From Schistocephalus solidus (taxonomy: Eukaryota > Platyhelminthes > Cestoda > Diphyllobothriidea > Diphyllobothriidae): a DNA stretch of 64,000 nt. Positions 32,880 through 41,859 of the stretch are shown here, piece after piece. The DNA lies in NCBI GenBank assembly GCA_017591395.1, contig WEDG01002106.1, forward strand, positions 1-64,000, in the 5' to 3' direction. Below the pieces are notes generated by a model, which searched no databases, was not told the DNA's origin, and worked only from the letters and a program-made list of their open reading frames with translations. Each line of letters starts with the position of its first letter. Positions within the stretch are counted from its first letter, which is position 1. A program made the position numbers and the translations under genes.

Positions 32880-33420
32880 GCATTGGGTGCAAGCGCCTAA
32901 TAGAGCTAAACAGCCCTCTTATGTGTCCCACGCGAATGAATATGCATGGGCAGTGCGGACAGTGAATACGGACGTGGCGAGTATCTGCCGGTTAACCTGA
33001 CAATGTTAAAGCAGTTTCCGTGCTATTAATTTGCAAGTGACCGACCAGACCGATGTAAAATGTGAAGGTACGACCACAAGGAGGACAGATTTGAAGCGTG
33101 TCCACATTGCTGATGGTGGCGGTGGTAACGATGGCGGTTGATAGAGTGTCGGAGGTGTTCTCATCGATGGTGGGAGTGAGGGGGGTGACAGTCGTCGTCA
33201 CTGTCCTCGCGGAGGTTGTGGAACGGATGACGGAGATGTTGGTAACTAATGTCATCGGCGGCGGGGCATGGGGTTTACGATCACTGATGATAGCCGTAGA
33301 GGACGCTCTGCCTGTGATGATAGAGTGTTTTCGGAGATAGCAGATGGAGTTGTTGGGTTATTGCGTTTTGTCACGAGATGTTCGATGAGGCCGATCGTTG
33401 CGTGAAAAATTCGTTCTAGG
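32880..33420 (-). pseudogene. Antisense zinc-finger tail in PLE unit 2
   Basis: Essentially identical to 30,060-30,600. Confidence 0.65.
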
Positions 33421-33689
33421 GTTCAGTTTCGCGGAAGGTAGATAATTAGATGGCTTGATCATTTCGTCGAAATTGCGTTTGTTTCGGGGCTGTATGCTTT
33501 TACGGCATGCGAACCAACTCTATGTCCTCAGTGTCATATATCTTCTCGGGCTACTTCATTTTTAGGAACCACCTCCACCACAAAACCACCTGGCAATGGT
33601 GAGCTAACTTTCTAATTTATCGTTAATATACTGTTTCTTTCTATGTGCCATGCACATCATGGACCGATATGCAAGGCGGAGATTTTTGT

Positions 33690-33895
33690 GAGCATGGTTG
33701 CTTGCATGAAGGCCTTTTTTTGTTTCAGAAGCTTGTCTTCATTTCTTCCAAGATTGAGAACTTATGGGTTTCGCAAATAGACAAATGTCTCTATAGCTAC
33801 GAAAGTCTTTTCATTGATTTAAGTGTTCACAGCTTGAAGGTTTTGCACGTGCTGTGGTTGTCATCTCGTTATTCCTTTTTGCCCTGCAAATGAAG
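33690..33895 (+). repeat. Third, diverged and truncated unit start
   Basis: 'caaatgtctctatagctacg' and the following 'MDLSVECL'-type block recur with many substitutions, ending near 33,880. This is the fifth occurrence of the block in the window (others near 16,307, 26,014, 28,138 and 30,958). Confidence 0.7.
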
Positions 33896-35025
33896 AGTAT
33901 TTAGGCTTCAAGACCTTCCTTGCAAAGGACTGGTCATGAAGTGTTTCGTCTTGGTCATTTTTATTCAACTATCTTCTTCACGCATTCAAGGGTATCCATT
34001 AGTTATCGGTTGTTTGTTTTTGTGTATTGCTTTTTCTACTGTATATTTCTGTTTTTGTTTAGATTTGCTTGTGGTGCATCCTTTTTTCCAACATTCACCC
34101 TGTTTTTCCCCCTGAAATCCTCGTTTATTTGCTTTTTTACTATGTTTTCCCTCTTTTTATCATGTCATATGTGTGATGTGTAGATTTTGAAACATCTTAA
34201 ATTTTTACCAGAATTCTGTTTCCTTTTCTGTCTTTCTATAGTGTTCTTCATGGCGAAGGCCATGGTGTCAGCCTTTTCACTTTAGTGTCAGATTATTGGT
34301 ATATGATTATTTTCTCCCCTCACAGACTTTCTGAAACATGGGCTTCTTTAAGATTTTTCCCTTAACTTATTATTTCTTTATGTTTCACTTTTTATTGATC
34401 AACAGAAGACCTTTCTTCTGTTTTCAACTCATGTTAGCATGATGTTTGTGATCATAGAGTATTTTTAAGGAAAAAAATCCTTTTTTATTTGGATAGTTAC
34501 TTTCAAGCATCCTTTCGATATTCATTGATCGCGATTTTCTTAATGGCACGTATTTGGATTTTATAGTTGGTTGTTATGCGTTTTTCATGTTTCTTAGTGC
34601 GCCCATTGGCTCTAAAAAGTTAAGTTTCTCGCAACGGAAATATCGAATCATCCGTTTATTTCCGAATTGCCTTTTCCGTTATATCTGGCATTAATATTCA
34701 ATAATTTCAGTGATAAAGCCATTCTTATTCGTTATGCCCGCGTCGAAATTCCTTTTTTCCTATTCGCATTCATACTGTCCTCTGAAAATTTGCAACTGGA
34801 AACCTTGTGGACATTTTCTACCTTAGATCTCTGATTGTCTGTTTGATGTTCGAAATGAGTAGTGTGGAATTTACTCCGCGAGATAAGCTCTTTTAACTCT
34901 GATTTTTTAGTTACTGCGTCTGGTCAAGGACATGGACCTTCTCTTAATTTTCTTATGGTGAAACTCGCTCAATTCAAGGAGTGTTTCTTTGTATCCTTCA
35001 GAATTTGTTTTTTAATAGCCTCACT
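33896..35025. other. T-rich sequence, no gene recognised
   Basis: Plus strand strongly T-rich with short hydrophobic frames (for example 33,920-34,183) that reflect base composition. No element motif was found. Confidence 0.5.
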
Positions 35026-35027
35026 GG

Positions 35028-35125
35028 TAGATAGGTGCTCACTGATTGGTTAAGGGACTGGCTGATGAAGACTTATAAGCCAGAAATGGCTATTCCATTC
35101 CTCCTTGTCTTTGTGGGTTTTTTTA
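35028..35125 (+). repeat. SINE-like repeat, copy 1
   Basis: It shares about 60 bp with 60,430-60,490, roughly 75% identical: 'ggctgatgaagacttataag', then ccagaaatggc and 'ttccattcctccttgtc'. It contains a perfect 5-bp hairpin with a GAAA tetraloop (agcca-gaaa-tggct). The partner has GCAA in the loop. Confidence 0.45.
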
Positions 35126-35129
35126 ATAA

Positions 35130-36150
35130 AGCTCAGTTTTTAGCACTGAAAGCCACCTTGTATTAGGTTTCTTTGCTGCTGGAAGAAACGCATGTTTCAA
35201 CCACATAAACGCAATTCGTTGACTATTTTCTTTGGGTTCTACCGCCGTTTGCGTTAACTTTGTAGCTTAACTTTGCAGAGTAGAGCGATGTTGGCAAATC
35301 TAGTATAAGCTGACGTTTACACCGATATACCCAGACATCTTTAGGCGGTGAATTCTGTCGTACATGTATCCAACTGAACTGACCTTCACTTCTCATTACG
35401 ACCAACGCAAAAGAACTCGGATGGTCTAGGAAAACCCATATACATGGCAAGAGTGTGTCCAAATGACTGTGAATGAACTTAAAGGAAGTGACTGCCGAAG
35501 CACCGGATTCCCAAGTTCTGCGAATGGTTAGATTAATCGATCAATCAGTGTAACTAGAGAACATGGCAGAAACCCTTGACAACTCCATTTAAACGGTACA
35601 GGCCTGCATGAAAGAAATTTAAGCTGCAAATATTTTACGGGTTATTTTAGTATTCAAAATAAATAAAACTGGTAATGAAGCAGAAATGGGAAAAAAGATG
35701 GTGAAGTTTTGAGCTAGACATTAACTGCATTTGCGCTCGTAATGGTCAACCGAATTTCAAATTTTGCGTAAACAACATGCTTTATTGAAATCGTGTAAGT
35801 AGTATAGCATAGTTATAACTGGAAACGAAAATACGAGTCCCAGGTTCTTGTTGCGAAGAAGATGAACGCATTATCACCGGGACCATAGACCTGAGCTTTT
35901 GGTTTCGTACAAGAGGCCATCATCAGCTACGGTGAAAATGTGACAATAGCTGAGTCGCTTTTGTAGTCAAAAAAAAGAGAAAAAGGAGGAAGAGGCAGAG
36001 GGTGTTGTTCGTAAGCAGGCTGAGTTCACGACGTCTCAAGACGTGGTAATGGTATGCGTCCTTAGCTATGAACCGCGCCACATGAACGAAGCGCGTGATA
36101 GCTCGGGGATATATCGGTGTGCCTGTTGATGGGTTTTTGGTCATTCACCC
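35130..36150. other. No gene recognised
   Basis: Short frames on both strands without family motifs. A run of A-rich sequence at 35,965-35,985 is of no obvious meaning. Confidence 0.4.
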
Positions 36151-37000
36151 AGGCCGCCAAAAGCTCCCGCCCAGTGTTATTGCTGGCCTACGCTATTATC
36201 CGTGTGATCGCGAAATAAGATGTGATCTGTATAGGTCTGTCTGAAATAAAACAGATGAGTGTCCAGACACCTCTTGAACACACTCATGGTTGGTGAATAC
36301 ATGGGATACGTTGGTAAACAAGGCCACTGACGAATCACTCTCTGCGTGAAGGAGGAGCGTTTATGGGTGTGACACAGTGTTTGTTTTAATTTGGCAACCA
36401 TGTCGTTTAAGATTAGTTTTCAGTGTCATTTCGAACGGATTTTCCCAGATAAGGTTCCTTTAGCAAATGAAACGTTACTAGAGAGTAAACTATGTTGTGT
36501 CTATAGGGGAGAGGGTAGAGCTTTAGGGCTTTCAGGTCTTATGTGTCAAATGTTTGAGTTCAGGAACATCCTTTGTAGCGCATCGTTGTAAACTTTCATA
36601 AGACTTATGTATTTCTGAGGCCACTGCCATCAAGCTTGTACCGCGTAGGTCAGATGTGGCTGCACGAATGCTCCATACATCTTACTGTAAATATAATCAT
36701 TTGGGTTTGCGCAAATTCCGCGTGTCGTACTCGTAATCGACATTGACAGCGCAGAGACTTTGGAACACCGCATTGTTATGCTTAAGTCATCGCTAACGTA
36801 TACTTCAAGGTCGATTTGCACCTTTTTGGTTTGAAGTGGTCAATGTTTCAAGAAATGCTCTCGTGAGGGGTCCTGTCTTCTTCGTTTTGCTTGAATTATC
36901 TGCATCACCACTTTTGTAGATATTGAACTTCAGGCACCAGATTTCGCTTCATGCCCGTAGCTTTTTCTATGCCCTTGTGCGGTATCCCCTCTGTGTCCTA
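36150..37000 (-). pseudogene. CR1-like LINE RT 3' fragment
   Basis: On the minus strand, 36,821-36,630 reads 'VYVSDDLSITMRCSKV' and 'YGAFVQPHLTYAVQAW' (thumb: F-V-R-P-H-L-x-Y-A-x-Q-A-W). After a gap, 36,401-36,177 reads 'RSSFTQRVIRQWPCLP' and 'SVFKRCLDTHL' (C-terminal W-N-x-L-P and F-K-x-x-L-D motifs). The two blocks are in the correct order for one element. Palm and endonuclease are absent, so this is a 5' truncated insertion. Confidence 0.7.
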
Positions 37001-37019
37001 TCTACAGACGAACAAGGTA

Positions 37020-37975
37020 CTAAATACAGCCATTAGATTTAGGTGTAAATATCTGCTATATTTAACTTGGATATTTTAGCAGGGAAATCGGTAGGTACTG
37101 CGTATATCGCAGCAGCAGGGAAGAACCAAGCCACCGCGATTTCAAGCAGGAGTGGAACGCCAGTTTGGAGGATCGTTCACTCGGTTCAGAACTGTCAGAG
37201 GAGAAGTTGGAAGAAGTTGGCTGCCGGATGAGGGCACGTCTTACAGCCGCGAAAACAGCGTCTCAAGTATGAGTTCGGGCGGAATCCTCACAGGGCCTCC
37301 AGAGAGGTCGTGGGAGTCGGCCTTGAAGGTGATTGGTCAGATTGGACAGCCGGATTTGGCGCACGTGTATGTAGTCGCGAGAGGTTCAGTGTTCAACATG
37401 CGCATAGAGTTGGGTCACTAGATGTCCTCTGACAAGACTATTGTAACATCGGCTGTGCCTGCTAATTCTACCACTGTTCATGGCTTGATGTAGCGAGAAG
37501 ATCACCCGAACTATCCAGAACACCAATGGGATTTTATGGTACCCTTTAAACAGACCTTTCTAAGGGGGGAGGTGTAGGGGCTGGTGTTGGAAGTAATTAA
37601 ATGGTGAATAGGACCCTTGACAGAATCATGATGCAGTAGCTGAACTGCACCTGGGCGACTGACACTAGGATTTGGCTCAATGGCTCGCCTCGTATTAAAC
37701 ACTGTCTACGCTTACTACAGCACATTTGTTTAATCACTATGAACCGGAGTAGGTAAATAAAATTTCATCGGGTGAGCAGTCACATCGACGAATCTCATCT
37801 GATTTATCCTGCCGGTAGCAGTGCTTATCGATATGCAGTTGTTGCAGAGAGCAGAGCTTCATGGGGATACAGCTGAATACTAGATGCTTGGAACAATGCG
37901 GACAGACCGTTTGGTGAGGCAAAACACGGCGCTTTATGGAGAGGTTAATTCGATAAAATGAACTTCTTTCACTGG
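37020..37975. other. No gene clearly recognised
   Basis: The plus frame 37,152-37,421 has no domain. The minus frame 37,922-37,737 begins 'MPHQTVCPHCSKHLVFSC' with H-x(4)-C later, possibly a very degenerate RTE-type finger. A 9-nt exon candidate (37,008-37,016, behind a pyrimidine-rich acceptor) has only a weak donor. Confidence 0.35.
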
Positions 37976-37980
37976 CACAG

Positions 37981-37998
37981 TTAACATTATAAACAACA
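37981..37998 (+). CDS. Putative micro-exon gene, 18-nt micro-exon
   Basis: TTAACATTATAAACAACA lies between an acceptor (cttctttcactggcacag, ending 37,980) and a consensus donor GTGAGT (37,999-38,004). Length is a multiple of three. Entered in phase 1 it adds six residues (I-N-I-I-N-N when joined to the A left by the 13.8-kb exon) and leaves phase 1. The last two Asn plus the Thr created at the next junction form an N-glycosylation sequon. Confidence 0.5.
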
Positions 37999-38214
37999 GT
38001 GAGTACATGGAGAATTTATTCACCTTTGATTTAAGACAGTTGAGGCCTGAGAAGTTTACTAGTAGACGTATAAAATGCTCTAACTCTCAATTGTATATCC
38101 TTCCCTTTGCGTTGTATGCGTCTGATGCCTTACGAAAGGAGACCTGGGCTATCTGCGTTTTCCCGTTTTATCCCCTTTCCTGTGGTTTAAATCAAAAATT
38201 TTTCTTATTTGTAG

Positions 38215-38244
38215 CAGCCAACAAGCTTGTTGAGTTCAAAGGAA
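38215..38244 (+). CDS. Putative micro-exon gene, 30-nt micro-exon
   Basis: The exon is flanked by acceptor tttttcttatttgtag (ending 38,214) and donor GTGAGT (38,245-38,250). Its 30 nt, phase 1 to phase 1, add T-A-N-K-L-V-E-F-K-G. The intron separating it from the 18-nt exon is 216 bp. The longer open frame through this position (38,007-38,252) crosses the acceptor and is not the protein. Confidence 0.55.
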
Positions 38245-38419
38245 GTGAGTGAACGTCTCCATTATGAGTTAACTTTGATTTAATCGTACAAATTGCTGTC
38301 ACCATGATCTCAAATTTTATTTGACTAACCATTTATCTTCAGAAATAACATGAACGCAGAGCACTTATGGCCTCCACATATTGCATACTTAATTGCGTAT
38401 CATTTTCTTATTATTTTAG

Positions 38420-38443
38420 AACCGAAGCCTTTATCTATTGATA
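38420..38443 (+). CDS. Putative micro-exon gene, 24-nt micro-exon
   Basis: The exon is flanked by acceptor cattttcttattattttag (ending 38,419) and consensus donor GTAAGT (38,444-38,449). Its 24 nt, again phase 1 in and out, add K-P-K-P-L-S-I-D. Any one of these exons could be skipped without breaking the frame, a defining property of flatworm MEGs. Confidence 0.55.
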
Positions 38444-38546
38444 GTAAGTTTCAATGGGTCCGCGGTATTTTCGAAATAATTATCACTGCCGATATTTTTA
38501 CAAGTAAAGTCAACAGTGGCGAACTATTATGCACATCTTTTTTTAG

Positions 38547-38737
38547 AGCGGATAGTCATTAATATCGCTACCATATCAACCCTTGTATCGGGCGCATGCT
38601 GCATTTTCGGCATCCTCTTAATGGCAACGTACGGGGGAAAGCGACTGGATAAGATTCCACGCAAGAAAAAGGTTAAAAAACCATCTGAACTGGAAGAAAT
38701 CGTGGATGAGGAGAACGAGCAACCTGAAAATAACTAA
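38547..38737 (+). CDS. Putative micro-exon gene, terminal exon with membrane helix
   Basis: Acceptor gcacatctttttttag ends at 38,546. An alternative in-frame acceptor at 38,516 would add ten residues. Read in phase 1 the exon gives about 63 residues and a stop at 38,735-38,737. It contains a hydrophobic helix 'IVINIATISTLVSGACCIFG' plus eight residues, then a basic 'RLDKIPRKKKVKK' and an acidic end 'EEIVDEENEQPENN'. Joined to the other exons the product is about 109 residues: signal-anchor at 5-19, sequon at 27-29, membrane helix at about 49-75, cytoplasmic-type tail. I do not recognise the family. Secreted or tegument-associated MEG-like proteins are the closest analogy; an ordinary small membrane protein is the alternative. 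Confidence 0.6.
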
Positions 38738-38947
38738 GCTTTTGACCCTTTTATTGTATCGGCAATAATCGTTCAGCGGATGTTTGGTTTTGAAACGTTT
38801 TGATGTTCGTGCACTTCTATTTACTTCAATTTAACACTAGAGATCTAGAATTTGCATAATAACAATAGCTTCTTATCTCCTATAGTCTTTTCGGAAAGAA
38901 GTGTTGCATGTATCTGATTTACCAATGAAATGCTCATTTATTTCCCT

Positions 38948-38953
38948 AATAAA
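38948..38953 (+). terminator. Polyadenylation signal of the putative micro-exon gene
   Basis: AATAAA lies about 210 nt after the stop codon, giving a 3'UTR of ordinary size. No transposon sequence lies between stop and signal. Confidence 0.5.
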
Positions 38954-38969
38954 CTTATTTAAATATTCT

Positions 38970-39660
38970 CAAAAAATTGTGTTTTATGGACAGGAAATTT
39001 ATGAGGCGCTTTGCAACTTATTGACGGAAGAAATATAAGAACCTTTATTCCGCAGTTAGCATTGAGGACGCAGAACTTCCTTTGGGGACGTCAAAGGCAG
39101 CTTTTGGAAATGTCAGTGGAGAAGTAAATTTCGATTCTCAATTTTCTCATGTGATGTTTACATATCAATATTCTGCTTTTTACGATCATTCTGTTAAACT
39201 TGTTAGCGGAAAAGTGAGGCAACTGCTTAGACTAAAGACCAGATTTTTTCCCGAGTTTGTTCTTAGATTGGACAATACATGATGCGTTTCAATGATCGAT
39301 GTAAGGGTTTGTTTAGAAGGTCCCACAAGTTACATCCAACTTCTAAGTGTTTGCTGACAGTACGTTAATTTGGTGCCTGATTATTCGTTTTGAATTTCTG
39401 CTTAATGTCCTCATCACCCCACCCAATCAATAAAGGTGGCCCGGTGCATAATTCCAGGAGTGGTAAACATTTCCATGCCCAAGGCCTAATATTAGCCCTA
39501 ACGTGAAGAAGGGGACACGATCACTGGCACGAGGGCCCTATTAGTCAGACGTTTCAGATGCTCTCTCGAACCCATCTTCAGAAACGGTCGCACGCCCATT
39601 AGCCCTAACATAAATCTAAACCATATTCCTAATTTTAACTCCCAGTAATCTTCTGTCTTT
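38970..39660. other. Intergenic, one candidate exon-like frame
   Basis: A plus-strand frame after the acceptor at 39,055 ('IEDAELPLGTSKAAFGNVSG' to a stop at 39,282) is open for about 75 codons but has no domain and no convincing donor. At 39,550-39,586 the sequence folds as CGTTTC-AGATG...CATCT-tca-GAAACG, a hairpin of 11 bp with a 3-nt bulge. Confidence 0.3.

Positions 39661-39662
<2 letters not shown>

Positions 39663-39700
<38 letters not shown>
39663..39700. repeat. (GA)n microsatellite at LINE 3' end
   Basis: About nineteen GA units abut 'gaatacgctatattttgaa', the same junction as at 14,735. On the element's sense strand this is a (TC)n tail. Confidence 0.9.
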
Positions 39701-39703
<3 letters not shown>

Positions 39704-40560
39704 TACGCTATATTTTGAAACATCATTCAAAAATTTCAGCAAAAAATGACTCCATTCACTAAGAGAATAGGATAAGCTAACATATTATGCAAGAATCAAA
39801 ATGTCATACAATAGACATCTAGTGGGGGGACAGTTCCAAACTCAGCCTTTGGTATTTCAGTCTCTTCACGCGTAAGGGAGCGTGCTAGAAATGGCAAAAC
39901 AGAGCGCTGATATGCCGATTTACGGCAAGCTATATGACGAAAGCCCCGGCGCCTCGGACGAGAAGACTTCACGGCAATTAGCTCAGAGTGGAAAGGATGG
40001 GTAACATAATCAAGAATACACCCAGAAAATTTCTTGACTGTTGTGAAGTGCCGTTTTGTTATCGAATCCACTAAAACAGTATGAGAAACACCGGCAGGAG
40101 AAGAGAGCATGGGGAGGATACGTTTTAAAAGCAACAAATAATTTTTAAGCAAAGTTGGAAAAACCACGGGAGAACAGTGAATGATGAGGGGAAGAATACA
40201 TGCGTCTAGAAATCGCCAGATAGTGGCTTGAGGTGTGTGATAGGAACGCAAAAAAAGATATAATAGAGAAGTTTACGAATTTTAGTAAAAATACCATCAA
40301 TATATAGGGATAATGAAGGATGGGATGTGAGAGTAACGCCAAGATACCGGAAAGAGGATACCTCGTTGGGAAGTACGACTGAGGATTGAGGAATAGTAGA
40401 GGGTCGCATGCGAAAAATATATTGGACAGATTTCACAGGGTTGAGTTGAAAACCATTATCTGACGACCGAGCTGAGACACGGTCCAGGCCATCCTTCAGA
40501 GGATGACCAACAGTTCTTGGACCAAATGTGGCCAAAACGATTAAGGAGAGTACGCATGAA
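39663..40560 (-). mobile_element. (TC)n-tailed LINE, 5' truncated RT
   Basis: On the minus strand, 40,535-40,206 reads 'NGFQLNPVKSVQYIFRMRPS', then 'VSSFRYLGVTLTSHPSLSLY' and 'KIRKLLYYI' (thumb motifs of a jockey or R1-like RT). The frame 40,251-39,796 continues with the C-terminal domain, ending 'GTVPPLDVYC'. It is a different family from the CR1-like copies, since the thumb has Y-L-G-V-T-L instead of K-D-L-G-V. Palm and endonuclease are missing. Confidence 0.7.
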
Positions 40561-41555
40561 GAACCTGCGCGCAGATCTTACAACAGAAGTCATGAATATT
40601 AATTCACACGTACTTATAATTTTAATTTCCACCTAAAGGCTATGAACTCCTCTGGGTTTTGCCGTTCTTTTCACATCTCATAAACCGAGGTTTCTTATTT
40701 CAAAAGTCAATGGTTATCATTTTTAGAATGCCGTTTGACTGTAGTCAGCACTCGCTTCTTCTCCACTACCGCACTGCATTACCTGCGTCTGGCAGTGAGG
40801 CGCGTTATCAAAGTTTCTTAAAATTGGCTCCTCTGACGTGAGGCACCGTGCTTCTTACCCGAGTTCATTTCGCAAGAATCATTTTTTTATTATACAACGC
40901 ATATTTTAAGTTAATTTTGTTTGCGGAAAATTGTAATATTTGTGTGGGAATAAGGGTTACCTCATGTTCAGGTATTTGCCTAAGTTAATAAATGTCATAG
41001 ACTAACTGTTCGCATTTGTGCGTATTTATATAGTAAAGGACATTAATCTTAACGGCGAAGCCTTACCAAAACAATCATCACCATCCTGAAACTTGGTTTT
41101 TATCCCCACGTGAAGGGAAATATCGTTAAATGCATTGGTCTCAGAACAGGGGATGACTTTCTCCTTAAAAATTCCATATTACAAATATGTGCAATTTTAT
41201 GTCCTAACGTGCAATACTGAGACTTAAAATCTTTCGTTATGAGAATCGCACTTTCCAGGCGTTCCTAAATAGATAACCATGAATACGTGTATCCATGGAG
41301 CGGAAGTTAAAAGTTTTGAGCTTTTTCTGCTGTGCAGTTTCTGTCCATATGTGATTTAAAAACGAAAGGGATATCGTAACAGGCTAAGTTGATAGGTGAG
41401 GCTCTTGGCGTGTTGTTTGTTACCTCACTTTAAACCGTCCCCTTTAATTGTATAGGTAGGATTTCGCTTGACGAGGACATCACAGACAAATGCTGCTGCT
41501 GTTCTTTTTCCGTCGTAACCTGTTTATCAAAGAATTTTCGCAACATGCTTTCCCG
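40561..41555. other. No gene recognised
   Basis: A plus-strand frame 40,659-40,841 follows a fair acceptor (atcatttttag near 40,724) but shows no domain. The rest is AT-rich and featureless. Confidence 0.4.
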
Positions 41556-41561
41556 ATGCTA

Positions 41562-41843
41562 TCACGTGGAATTAACGTAAAGGTTCCAACTATCAAGTTC
41601 ATGTTGGATGCAGACAATCTTTTCTAGTACATGTAGAACTGGTTCTGACAGTAAACCGGAGATAGGGACGCCCATTGGAGTTCCCTTGCCTTGCTCATTT
41701 GCTTTTTCCAGCGAAGGTGAAGTAAGCATATTTTGAACTTTCAACAGCATCACGAATTGTTCAATTTTGACAAGACCCTGTGCATCATTGTAGGCCTCTT
41801 CTTGTGCGCCAAATTTGCTAGGATTGATGCGAATTAAGTGCAA
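41562..41843 (-). pseudogene. PLE reverse transcriptase fragment
   Basis: The minus frame contains 'KGTPMGVPISGLLSEPVLHV' followed by L-E, the T-P-M-G-x-P-I-S-G-L motif of Penelope RT, with V where S is usual. The preceding 'EQFVMLLKVQNMLTSPSLE' fits the upstream RT helix. No GIY-YIG domain is attached. Confidence 0.7.
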
Positions 41844-41859
41844 GTCAGTGTATTAAGGG

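Larger units (their letters stand above)
30958..33690 (+). mobile_element. Penelope-like element, tandem unit 2
   Basis: Direct repeat of unit 1 at offset 2,820 (2,819 between compensating one-base indels near 28,320 and 28,831). I count roughly ten differences in 2.7 kb. After 33,690 the match falls sharply, but a diverged version of the unit start continues to about 33,880, so a third, older and truncated unit follows. Confidence 0.85.

Noticed and set aside
37008..37016. 9-nt exon of the putative micro-exon gene
   Set aside because: Good acceptor and multiple of three, but donor GTACTA is weak and the site abuts a LINE fragment. It cannot be supported.
37699..37748. Micro-exon candidate after ctgtctacgcttactacag
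   Set aside because: Length is not a multiple of three and the phase-1 frame has a stop.
39545..39590. Perfect CUGANGA and GAAACGTC on the minus strand as a hammerhead
   Set aside because: The stem AGATG/CATCT uses the core bases themselves and leaves extra residues before GAAA, so it folds as a simple hairpin instead.
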